Shown here piece by piece: positions 10,119 through 20,645 of a stretch of DNA of 64,000 bases. The notes under the pieces were generated by a model. It ran no database searches. It had not been told where the DNA came from and worked only from the letters and a program-made list of their open reading frames with translations. The stretch's first letter is position 1, and the number at the start of each line of letters is the position of its first letter. Source of the DNA: Nicotiana tabacum (lineage: Eukaryota > Streptophyta > Magnoliopsida > Solanales > Solanaceae). The position numbers and the translations under genes were made by a program. The stretch lies in NCBI RefSeq assembly GCF_000715075.1, contig NC_134096.1:38327804-38391803 (forward strand), in the 5' to 3' direction.

Positions 10119-10852
10119 CACTCTTTGGGCCATTTTTGAGCTATAATCTAACATTTTAGAGTGAAAGGGAGTGCCCTAGAGTGAGAAGGTGTTCTTCAAT
10201 TCTTGCTCAAGTTTTGGAAGATTAAGAAGGGAAACTCACCAGGTCTTCATCCTAAAGGTAAGATTCTACACCCTAATCCCTAATTTCAAAATTTTCTGAA
10301 AATGAGTAATTAGCAAGATAAATTTTGGGCATGAGAGTTGTTTAATTTACGTGTATGTGATATCAAGGAGTGTAGGAAGATTGTTGAACTAGGCATGGTA
10401 AAAATTGGATTGTGGGATGATGGAATTCTCCATAAAAGGACATTGAAACCTTATGCACACCTAGTGTTTGATAAAATGCTCAAATGAGCTAGAACCATGA
10501 TCATCTTCCTAATTTTAGTTCAATTTGTTATATTTTTAAAATAGATTGAAGTTGCTAAGAATTCCGGAACATTTAGAGTGTAAGGAAGCTCAAGTGAGGT
10601 ATGTTAGCTAAACTCTTCTTTAAGAATTAGAATTCCCATTATCCTTGTAAGTACCACGATGTTGATTACAAATCGAGTATTCCGATAAGTTTTGTGATGA
10701 AGATATATGTTCAATTCGAGTTTCAAATACTCTTATCATATTGCATTATAAATTGAGGATGTGTTCCAAACTATGGATTATGTATCCACATGTTATAATT
10801 TTAAGTCGTGATTTATGTAAAAGTTATTATGCCAAGTTGTGTAGAGATTGTG

Positions 10853-11250
10853 ATTGTGATACACCTCCACCCACATATATTGGGGTGAGACGGCATGACC
10901 GCATTGTGTAGGGATTATGGTAATATGGGACTGCACCTCCACCTGCATACATTGGGGTGAGGCGGCATAGCCGCTTTGTGTTGGTATTGGTATCGTTGAT
11001 GCATTTCCACCCGCATACATTGGGGTGAGGCGGCATAGCCACTTTGTGTTGGTATTGGTATCGTTGATGCATTTTCCACCTGCAAACATTGGGGTGAGGC
11101 GGCATAGACACTTGTGTAGGCTCTTGGTACTGTGGTTATACATCCACCCGCATACATTGGGGTGAGGCGGCAGGGTCGCTTGAGTAGAGTTGTGGTATTG
11201 TACTTACACCTCTACCTGCATACATCGGGAGAGGCGGTGGGGCCGCTTTG
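10853..11250. repeat. Minisatellite in 5' LTR of A, six units of 68-72 bp
   Basis: The word GGGGTGAGGCGGCA or a close variant recurs at about 10882, 10954, 11022, 11091, 11159 and 11227. Each unit carries a CCACCCGCATACATTGGGG core and a TTGGTA.TG. spacer. The overlapping minus-strand frames are products of the repeat, not genes. Confidence 0.85.
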
Positions 11251-11943
11251 TGTGAAGATGGTTATAGAGGATCTCATTTTAAATCCTATAAATGATATTG
11301 ATAGCTCTTAATATGCTTGCTCTGGTTTAAACGGTTAGCTACATCATGCTGTTGTTGCCCTGATTCATCATATTCATATTATATTTCTAAATTTTTTAAT
11401 TGGTGTTTGGATTTCATACTACTACTATTCGACGGTACTAACGTCCCTTTTGTCGGGGCGCTGCATCTTTAAATGGATGCAGGTGGTTCTATAGCAGGAG
11501 GTATTGATCAATGATAGCAGTACACCTTCTTCCCAGCTGACTTGGTGAGCCCAACTTCATCCCGAGGTCATGTATCTTTTGTTCCTTGTGTATTTTGTTT
11601 GAGGTATAGTTGGGGCCTTGTTGTCGGCATTATTTTTGTACTCTTCTTTATCTATAGAGGCTCAGTAGACATAGTGTGGGTTGTGTATTGATGCTGGGAA
11701 AGACAAACTATGTTATGTTGTGGTTGTATTACTTGTGCCATTTTAGACTTTAAAAAATGATGAAAACTATTGGTAATGAGTTGGTATTATAGACCATGAT
11801 CACGTTTTTGTCTAATTAATGAAATTATGTATTATCTTCATTCATGGATGAGTTTGGGTAGAAGGAAATCTAACAGGCTTTCTTGGTCGGGTTCACTCAG
11901 TTGAGTGTCGGTCGCGCTTCTCGGTTTTGGGGCGCGACAAACT

Positions 11944-11956
11944 TGGTATCAGAGCC
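11944..11956 (+). other. Primer binding site, initiator tRNA-Met, element A
   Basis: TGGTATCAGAGCC begins four bases after the LTR end, an exact match to the common plant tRNA-iMet primer site. Confidence 0.9.
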
Positions 11957-12159
11957 TAAGGTTTTAAAGTATCCTAGGATGTCTCAGAGTCGTGTCTTGT
12001 AAAGTCCTTATTATCGGTGTGTTGTCGACCACATCTATAATTAGGATGCTACATGGGCATTTAGGAATAATACCCTTCTTTCATGTTCTTGATCGTGCGA
12101 TAAAGCTGGTTGTAAGATTGTTCCTCCTTTAACTCCTGAGTTGCTCTAATTTTCAGTAC

Positions 12160-13505
12160 ATGGCACCTAAGAAGAAGGCAAGAACTGGCCAAAGAGTGAA
12201 TGTCACCCCAGGAGTGATAGTTGATCCTATAATTGATGATACGGGTGAGCACCCGAGGAGTGAGAATATTCCTCCAGTTACTACACCGCCTGACTCTACT
12301 ACAACTGATCAGACCGCACCTGTTTCAACACCTACAGAAGGTGTAACGGTTCCTCCAACTGATATACCAGTTCCACCTCCAGCTCCAGCTTCCGATTTTG
12401 GTGTGTCTGATGTTGATCTTAGGGGAGCCATACAATGTTGACAAAGATAGTGGCTTCTCAGGCCCAGAGATTGCGTGTTGGGCCTACTTCTTCCAGTCAT
12501 GTAGGAGAACCTGCTAGTTTCAGGGTGAACAAGTTTCTTCAGTTAGATCCTCCAGTGTTTACGGGTACTGATCCCGAGAAGGACCCCCAGGACTTCATTG
12601 ATGAGATGCACAAGACTCTTCGGGTTATGCATGCTACAGAGATGGAGGGAGTGGAGTTGGCCTCCTACCGCCTGTAAGGGGTGGCCTATTCTTGGTTTGA
12701 GTTGTGGGAGGAATCCCGTGAGGAGGGAAGCCCTCCGACAAGGTGGGGTGAATTCACAGATGCCTTTATGGATCATTTCTTGCCTGCCGAAACTAAGGCA
12801 GCCCGTGCCGCTGAGTTTGAAAGCCTGAAGCAGGGTAGTATGAATGTGTGAGAGTATCATACGGAGTTTGCACACCTATCCAAGTATGCTATTCACATGC
12901 TGCCCACTATGGAGGCTAGAGTGCGCTGGTTTGTACAGGGCCTTAGTCCCTTGGTTATTAATCAGGCCGCTACAACTGCCATGAATTTTGATATAAACTA
13001 TGGTAAGATAGTGGCATTTTCTCAAGCCACAAAGACCCGCAAATTGAAGAATATAATAGAGCGTCAGAGTAGCTGCAAGACCCGATCCTCGGGAAACTTT
13101 AGTGGTTCTTCCGGTGGAGGTGGTGGTAGATCGGCATTCAGGAGAGGGTCATCAGGACCATCCCAATCATTCACCCAGTCTTTGATGGGTGCACAGTCAT
13201 CTGGACCCAGTCAGGGCAACAGGGGACCTCACCAGCAAGGTCGACCCGACAGAAGGTTTCAGCAGCGGAGGCTTCGATGCCCTAAGTATGGGAGGATGCA
13301 CTTTGGGTCCTGCTTCATGGACCTACCAGTATGCTATGGGTGTGGTGTAAGGGGTCACATTCAGAGAGATTTCTGCTCGTCCCGCCGAAATATGGGCAGA
13401 GGTGCGGCACAACCAGCTAATTCTGCAGCTACTACATCCACAACACCTCCAGCTCGAAGCACCCCAGCACCCATAGGGCTTGGTGCAGCCAGGGGTGCTG
13501 CATAG
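12160..13505 (+). pseudogene. gag of element A, broken
   Basis: Opens with MAPKKKARTGQRVN, followed by a Pro/Thr-rich stretch. The frame shifts near 12435 and continues with the retrotransposon capsid region (RVNKFLQLDPPVFTG, DFIDEMHKTLRVMHA, and further on MLPTMEARVRWFVQGL). In-frame stops occur at 12675 and 12849. The C-terminal part is Ser/Gly-rich with zinc-knuckle motifs, one CCHC-like (CYGCGVRGHIQRDFC) with one extra residue before the last Cys. The product would have packaged element RNA in cytoplasmic particles. The length (about 450 codons) suits plant chromovirus gag. Confidence 0.85.
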
Positions 13506-15496
13506 AATTTGGGAGGACCCGACAGATTTTATGCTATGCGGAGACATCGGGAATCAGAGGCTTCTCCAGATATTGTTACAGGTATATTGACTGTCTAATC
13601 TCATGATGTATATTCTCATATTGATCCCGATTCCACTTTGTCATATGTCACACCTTATGTTGCTACGGAATTTGGGATAGAACCATAACAGCTTTATGAG
13701 TCATTCTCTGTATCTACTCCGGTTGGTGAGTCTATTTTAGCCGCACGAGTTTATAGAGATTATGTTGTCATGTTGCGTGGTCGGGACACCGTGGCCGATC
13801 TTATTGAATTGAGAATTGTCGATTTTGATGTGATAATAGGGATGGATTGGCTTTATTCATGTTCTACCAAGCTTGATTGCCGAACCAGAACTGTTAGGTT
13901 CGAATTTCCAAACGTGCAAGTTATTGAGTGGAAGGGTGATGATGTAGTTCCGAAGGGTAGGTTTATTTCCTACCTTAAGGCCACAAAGATGATCAACAAG
14001 GGATGTATTTACCATTTGGTTCGATTTACGGACACCGATGCTGAGGCACCTACACTTGAGTCCGTGCCTGTTGTGAATGAATTTCCGGGAGTCTTTCCGG
14101 ATGAACTCCCTGGAATTCCCCAAGACAGGGAGATTGATTTTGGGATTGATTTGATGCCAGATACGCATCCTATATCTATTCCACCCTACAGAATGGCACC
14201 GTCAGAATTGAAGGAGCTAAAGGAACAATTGAGAGATTTGTTAGAAAAGGATTTTATCCGGCCAAGTGTGTCTCCTTGGGGCGCACCTGTACTCTTTGTA
14301 AGAAAGAAAGATGGGTCACTACGTATGTGTATTGACTACCTGCAACTCAACAAGGTCACAATAAAAAATAAATACCCACTACCAAGGATAGACGAATTGT
14401 TTGACTAATTGCAAGGTGTCAGGTACTTCTCCAAGATTGATTTAAGATCCGGGTATCACCAATTGAAGATTAGGGAGCGGGATATTCTGAAAACAACTTT
14501 TAGGACCCGGTATGGGCATTTTGAGTTTCTAGTGATGTCTTTTGGGCTAACAAACGCCCAGCAACTTTCATGGATCTTATGAATCGAGTTTTCAAGCCGT
14601 TCCTTGATTCTTTTGCGATAGTGTTCATTGACGATATTCTTGTATATTCACGAAGTCGAGAAGAGCATACTGACCATCTCAGGGTAGTTCTACAAACCCT
14701 ACATCAGCACCAGTTATATGCAAAGTTTTCAAAATATGAATTTTGGCTTGAATCGGTCATATTCTCGGGTCATGTAGTCTCTAGTGAGGGAATTAAGGTT
14801 GATCCTCAGAAAATTTCAGCTGTAAAGAATTGGCCGAGGCCTACAACTCCAATAGAGATTTGTAGTTTCTTAGGCTTAGCTGGATATTATAGAAAGTTTG
14901 TGGAGGGGTTTTCTACTCTTTCCTCCCCATTGACTAAATTGACGCAGAAGACGATTAAGCTCCAATGGTCGGATGCTTGTGAAAAGAGTTTCCAGGAATT
15001 GAAAGCAAGATTGACTACGACACCGATGTTGACTCTACCATAGGGTATAGATGGATTTGTGTTATATTGTGATGCTTCAAGAATCAGATTTGGGTATGTA
15101 TTAATGCAACATGGGAAAGTGATAGCTTATGCTTCTAGGCAACTCAAGAATCATGAAAAGAACTATCCAACATATGTTTTAGAACTTGCGACAGTGGTAT
15201 TTGCATTGGAAATTTGGCGTCATTATTTATATGGGGTCCATGTGGATATATTCATAGACCATAAGAGCCTTAAATATATTTTCAAGCAAAAGGAATTGAA
15301 TCTGAGGCAGAGAAGATGGCTTGAGTTACTCAAGGACTACGACATTGATATTCTATATCATCCGGGAAGGGTCAATGTTGTGGCAGATGCTCTTAGCCGG
15401 AAATCCATGGGTAGTTTGGCTCACTTGGAGGCATATCGAAGGCCATTGGCGCTAGTGTGGGAGTTCGTCTTGCGGACTCTTGTGAATGAGGGGTAA
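13506..15496 (+). pseudogene. Protease, reverse transcriptase and RNase H of element A, broken
   Basis: This continues the gag frame through stops. Protease: IDPDSTLSYVTPYVA, where the third active-site residue is Asp in place of the usual Gly; then [62 protein letters not shown] and the catalytic FIDD at 14624-14635. A one-base frameshift near 14555 separates the RT halves. RNase [39 protein letters not shown] and [17 protein letters not shown]. Stops also lie at 13506, 13596, 13686, 14406 and 15041. The set is characteristic of Ty3-gypsy pol. Confidence 0.9.
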
Positions 15497-15498
15497 TT

Positions 15499-15834
15499 GT
15501 GCAAAATAGGGATGAATCATCGCTTGTTGTGGAAGTCAAAGAGAAGCAATACAACGATCCATTATTGGTGCAATTGAAAGAAGGGATTCATAAACATAAG
15601 ACCATGGCCTTTTCTCTTGGCATGGATGATGGTACACTAAGGTACCAAGGGCGACTATGTGTTCCAAACGTGGATGGTCTCCGTGAAAGAATTATGACTG
15701 AAGCTCACACTTCTAGGTATTCCGTACACCCAGGTTCTACAAAAATGTATCATGATCTTAAGGAAGTCTATTGGTGGAATGATCTGAAGAAGAATGTGGC
15801 GGACTTTGTGGCAAGGTGTCCGGATGATACTTAA
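15499..15834 (+). pseudogene. Integrase N-terminus of element A, truncated
   Basis: After a frameshift the frame carries the zinc-binding region of gypsy integrase (TEAHTSRYSVHPGSTKMYHD, then YWWNDLKKNVADFVARC) and ends at a rearrangement before the second Cys of the HHCC motif. The DDE core and C-terminal or chromodomain region are absent. Confidence 0.85.
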
Positions 15835-15867
15835 TTCATAGAAAGCATCTGTTAGATTTCATTCTAC

Positions 15868-16785
15868 TGAGGAGCGCGACCGGTGCTCAATCGAGTGAAC
15901 CCGACCGAGCAAGCCTGTTAGATTTCATTCTACCCAAATTCATCCATGAATGGAGATAATACATATTTTCATTAATTAGACAAAAAGGTGTTCATGTCTA
16001 CAATACCCATTTATTACCAATAGTTCATCATTTTTAAAGTCTCAAATGGACAAATAATACAACCACAACATAACATATTTTGACTTTCCCAACACCAATA
16101 CACAACCCACACTATATTTACGGAGCCTCTATAGATAAGGAAGAGTACAATGATAATGCCGGCAACAAGGCCCCGACTATACCTCAAACAGAATACACAA
16201 AGGATGAAAGATACATGACCCCGAAATGAAGTGGGGCTCACCAAGTCAGCTGGGAAGAAGGTGTGCTGCTATCACTGATCAATACCTCCTATTGTGGAAC
16301 CACCTACATCCATTTAAAGATGCAGCGCCCCCGGTAAAAGGGACGTTAGTACCGTCGAATAGTACTAGTATGAAAACCAAACACCAATTTAAGAATTTAG
16401 AAATACAATATGAATATGATGAATCAGGGCGAGCGACAATAACATGATATAGCTAACCGTTTAAACCAGAGCAAGCTTATTAAGAGCTATCAATATCATT
16501 TATAGGATTTAAGATGAGATCCTCTGTAACCATCTTCACACAAAGCGGCCCCGCCGCCTCACCCGATGTATGCAGGTGGAGGTGTAAGTACAATACCACA
16601 ACTCTACCCAAGCGGCCCCGCCGCCTCACCCCAATGTATGTGAGTGGATGTATAACCACAATACCAAGAACCTATACAAAGCGGCTATACCATCTTACCC
16701 CAATGTATGTGCGTGGAAATGCATCAACGATACCAATACCAACACAAAGCGGCTATGTCGCCTCACCCCAATATATATGTGTGGG
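15868..16785 (-). repeat. Inverted LTR fragment inside element A
   Basis: This is the reverse complement of the U5/R side of an A-family LTR (compare 18000-19050 and 10870-11920), running from near the LTR 3' end through the conserved box to the tandem array. It lacks U3. The left junction is marked by a 19 bp sequence (15849-15867) that recurs at 15915-15933. Confidence 0.85.
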
Positions 16786-17134
16786 TGATTGACGGGTGTT
16801 AATTATATTAATTCGGGTATGAACAAGACTGATAATTTGAGTGATATCAATTTATGATGATAATATATGTATGAGGTGCATTAAGAATGGTTTATGGTCT
16901 AAGAAGAGCCCTAAGGCTAAGTCAAGTTTAAAATTATATGATGGGATAAAATTTCAAGTGAGTTTGCACAAGATCTAACTTCAAACGAGCATAACTCTAA
17001 AGATAGGAAGGACTATATGGTGTCTAACCTATCAAATTAAAGCCCTTTGAATCTAGTTTCCAACGCATCAAACCGTTTGTCATTTAGATATGTATACAGA
17101 AGGTTATGGCCATTTTACTGGACATGTGTCATAT

Positions 17135-17158
17135 GCGCGGCCAAATCCGTGGCCGCGC
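17135..17158. repeat. CG-rich hairpin in U3 of the 3' LTR of A
   Basis: GCGCGGCCA and TGGCCGCGC form perfect 9 bp arms around a 6 base loop, about 65 bp upstream of TAAATA (17222). Confidence 0.75.
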
Positions 17159-17989
17159 ACATTTGAGAGTTTCTGCCTCAAATCCGCGGCCAAATCCGTG
17201 ACCGAGGACGTGGGAACTCATTAAATAACCCCAAGTCCGAGAATAGGGAGGGGTTAAGTCATTTTAGCCAAAAATCTGATATCTTTAGAGTGAGAGAGTG
17301 TGTCCTAGAGTGAGAAGGTGTTCTTCAATTCTTGCTCAAATCTTTGGATATTAACAAGGAAAACTCACTAGATCTTCATCCTAGAGGTAAGATTCTACAC
17401 CCTAACCCTTAATTTCAAAATTTTCTGAAAATGGGTAATTAGCAAGATAAATTTTGGGTATGAGAGTTGTTTATTTTACATGCATGTGATATCAAGGGGT
17501 GTAGGAAGATTGTTGAACTAGGCATGGTAAAAATTGGGTTGTGGGATGATGGAATTCTCCATAAAAGGACCTTGAAACCTTATGCACACCTAGTGTTTGA
17601 TAAAATGCTCAAATGAGCTAGAACCATGATCATCTTCCTAGTTTTGGTTCAATTTGTTAGATTTCTAAAATAGATTGAAGTTGCTAAGAATTCCGGAACA
17701 TTTAGAGTGTAAGGAAGCTCGAGTGAGGTATGTTGGCTAAACTCTTATTTAAGAATTGGAATTTCCATTATCCTTGTAAGTGCCAAGATGTTGATTACAA
17801 AACGAGTATTCCGATAAGTTTTGTGATGAAGATATATGTTCAATTCGAGTTTCAAATGCTCTTATCATATTGTATTATAAATTGAGGATGTGTTCCAAAC
17901 TATGGATTATGTATCCACATGTTATAATTTCAAGTCGTGATTTATATGAAAGTTATTATGCTAAGTTGTGTAGATATTGTGATTGCGAT

Positions 17990-18380
17990 ACACCTCCACC
18001 CGCATATATTGGGGTGAGGCGGCATGGCCGCTTTGTGTAGGAATTATGGTAATGTGGGACTGCACCTCCACCCTCATACATTGGGGTGAGGCGGCATAGA
18101 TGCTTTGTGTTGGTATTAGTATCGTTGATGTATTTCCACCCGCATATATTGGGGTGAGGCGGCATAGCCGTTTTGTGTTGGTGTTTAGTATCGTTGATGC
18201 ATTTCCACCCGTATACATTGGGGTGAGGCGGCATAGCCACTTTGTGTAGGTTCTTGGTACTGTAGTTATACATCCACCCGTATACATTAGGGTGAGGCGG
18301 CAGGGCCGCTTGAGTAGAGTTACAGTATTATACTTACACCTCCACCCGCATACATCAGGTGAGGTGGCAGGGCCGCTTTG
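17990..18380. repeat. Minisatellite in 3' LTR of A, six units
   Basis: Same 68-72 bp unit as in the 5' LTR, here with CCACCCGCATATATTGGGG-type cores. The open frames over it (about 17956-18407) are repeat artefacts. Confidence 0.85.
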
Positions 18381-19070
18381 TGTGAAGATGGTTACAGAGA
18401 ACTTCATCCTAAATCCTATAAATGATATTGATAGCTCTTAATAAGCTTGCTCTAGTTTAAACGGTTAGCTACGTCATGCTATTGTCGCCCTGATTCATCA
18501 TATTCATATTTTATTTCTAAATTTTTAAATTGGTGTTTGGATTTCATACTAGTTCTATTCGACGGTACTAACGTCCCTTTTTTTGGAGGCGCTGCATCTT
18601 TAAATGGATGCAGGTGGTTCCATAGCAGGAGGTATTGATCAGTGATAGCAATACACCTTCTTCCCAGCTGACTTGGTGAGCCCCACTTCATCCCGGGGTC
18701 ATGTATATTTTGTTCCTTGTGTATTCTGTTTGAGGTATAGACGGGGCCTTGTTGCCGGCATTATCACTGTACTCTTATTTATCTATAGAGGCTCCGTAGA
18801 CATAGTGTGGGTTGTGTATTGGTGCTGGGAAAGACAAAATATATTATGTTGTGGTTGTTTTACTTGTCCTATTTGAGACTTTAAAAAATGATGCAAACTA
18901 TTGGTAATGAGTTGGTATCGTAGACAATGATCACATTTTTGTCTAATTAATGAAATTATGTATTATCTTCATTCGTAGATGAGTTTGGGTAGAAGAAAAT
19001 CTAACAGGCTTGCTCGGTCGAGTTTACTCGGTTGATTGCCGGTCACGCTCCTCAGTGTTGGGGCATGACA

Positions 19071-19978
19071 TTAACATACCTGAGCCGATTCTCTTGACAA
19101 TCCCTCTAACACACGTCAATCACGATAAAACACATAACGGCGAGATCGAAGTAGGGGAAAATCCGTACGATATTATTGAGAAAGATTGTACCGTGCTCTC
19201 TTAGAATTGCATCCCACACTGCTATTACATAATATAATCTTCGTATAAATTTGCCGAAGCTTTCCTTCCTTACAATGTGATTTAGTGAGGCTTTCCTTCA
19301 TATAAATTTCCTTTCTTAAATTTGCTGGAGCTTTCCTTCTATACAAGCATTTACCTTAAATAATTTAGAGGGATTTTTAATCTTAGTGGGTGTGGTCCCC
19401 ACTTATATGATGACTAAGCCACAAAACTCTATTAAGACCATCTTGCTACATGGATTAGAGTCATTTGTTGGGCTTTTGATCAATACTCCCTTGGCTGCCA
19501 CGTTGGGGGCTTATTAAGCTTATCCAAATAGCTTAATTACTTAGTTAATCTCCCACTAAAAATCTATAATTGCCCAATTATTCATATAATTAAGAATTAT
19601 CTCAAATTACTTTAAATACTACTCAGTTTTAACATACTTTATATAACTTACTATCATGGTCATGTTTTACCTTGTATGACACAAGTCCATAAATGCCGGG
19701 TATTATAGCTCGGACCGTATTTTACCCCAAATAGCCAAACTTCGACGAAACGTATTTTCTTTGATTCGTTCACCCTCTCACCTTCATGAATTTACTTATC
19801 ACTTGTTTGAAATAGCATAATACTTATAATCTCAAAATAATCTCATTCCCGAACTTACGTCGATTAACTTACGACGAAACTTTTAACATACGAAAATGTG
19901 GGATGTAACATCTCATTTCCGAGCTTTCATCAATTTACTTATGGTGTACTTTCACGTTCGAAAATATAGGGTGTAACA
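19071..19978 (-). repeat. 3' LTR of element B, proximal part
   Basis: Resumes with TTAACATACC at the duplication and ends ...GGGTGTAACA (in sense, the TGTTACACCC start of the LTR). It matches the corresponding halves of LTRs at 25077-25965 and 62870-63746. Confidence 0.85.
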
Positions 19979-20464
19979 ATCCTGAAGTCTATAGAAAGCT
20001 AGCTCAAACGACTCAGTCGCAGTGGCCTTTATTACCCTCAAAGTCCTCTGCATCCTATCGATAAATACCTGAGGGTCCTCGTTTAGATCTGCTCCAGCGA
20101 ATATCGGAGGGTCCAAATTAATGAAATCACGAACCTTCGCACTGACGACCCTATCTGCATGACCAATACCTACTTCCTGACGCCGAGATTGTGAGGCTAC
20201 TAATCGAGTCAATACTTGAATAACATCTCTCATCTCCTGACCCGGTGCATCTAGTTGAGGAGCTGGTTGTATAGAGGCAGGCGCTGGAGCTGGTGCCCCT
20301 CGGAGCTCCTCTGGAGAGGGCGGGGTATGTGAAGTCTGAGATGGAATCTGACTATGAGACTCTCCCCGAGCCCTGGTAACTCGTGGCGCTTGACTAGTAG
20401 TCTTGTCAGCCACGGACTTGCCCTTCTGGGCAGCTGTAGCCTTCTTAGGCATCGATGAAAACAT
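19979..20464 (-). pseudogene. gag N-terminal stub of element B
   Basis: A 160-codon open stretch on the minus strand. The likely start is MPKKATAAQKGKSVADK (Met at 20452; an earlier Met at 20464 also exists). A Pro/Ala/Ser-rich segment and the capsid start (VRDFINLDPPIFAGADLNED, then FIDRMQRTLRV) follow. It is homologous to gag of element A in layout and motif. The frame is cut after YRLQD and joins the 3' LTR with no pol between. Confidence 0.85.
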
Positions 20465-20629
20465 AACATATCGTTAGGGAAATGAATCCTTATATTGAAC
20501 GATCTAAGATAAGAAAGGAGGATAACCTCCTATATGTCATGTAGCCTCGTATTAATAATTGTGGTGCACAACACACTCATAAACGAGACTCTACTAGACA
20601 CGGTCTGTAGACAACCCTATGATAGAACT

Positions 20630-20641
20630 GCTCTGATACCA
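20630..20641 (-). other. Primer binding site, initiator tRNA-Met, element B
   Basis: The minus strand reads TGGTATCAGAGC four bases after the 5' LTR end. Confidence 0.9.
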
Positions 20642-20645
20642 CTTT

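Larger units (their letters stand above)
9616..11939 (+). repeat. 5' LTR of element A
   Basis: 2,324 bp from TGTAAGGTCCC to ...GGGGCGCGACA, four bases before the primer site. It contains a CG-palindrome block (9793-10062), TAAATA at 10113, a six-unit tandem array (10853-11250) and a box conserved with LTR family B (11433-11490). Confidence 0.85.
9616..19070 (+). mobile_element. Element A: rearranged Ty3-gypsy (chromovirus-like) element
   Basis: A 9,455 bp plus-strand element flanked by the direct duplication TTAAC (9611-9615 and 19071-19075). The surrounding LTR reads continuously once it is removed. Order: 5' LTR (9616-11939), initiator tRNA-Met primer site, gag with zinc knuckles, protease, RT, RNase H, the start of integrase (ending 15834), an inverted LTR fragment (15868-16785) and a 3' LTR (16786-19070). 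Most of integrase, any chromodomain and the polypurine tract are missing. The two LTRs are homologous only in R-U5; their U3 parts are unrelated. The coding region carries several stops and at least three frameshifts. Tekay/Del affiliation is inferred from pol motifs and tRNA-Met priming. Confidence 0.85.
16786..19070 (+). repeat. 3' LTR of element A with a different U3
   Basis: About 2,285 bp, from TGATTGACGGG to ...GGGGCATGACA. From about 17218 onward it aligns with the 5' LTR (TAAATA, tandem array at 17990-18380, conserved box at about 18555-18620, same end). The first 430 bp do not resemble the 5' LTR and instead hold a different CG-rich hairpin. It ends at the TTAAC duplication. Confidence 0.75.

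Noticed and set aside
10793..11157. Overlapping minus-strand frames of 80-116 codons
   Set aside because: They read through the 68-72 bp LTR tandem array in all three frames; the same holds for 16514-16792 and 17956-18407.
11944..11956. Sequences matching tRNA 3' ends
   Set aside because: They are primer binding sites next to LTRs; no cloverleaf or A/B boxes are present, so no tRNA gene.
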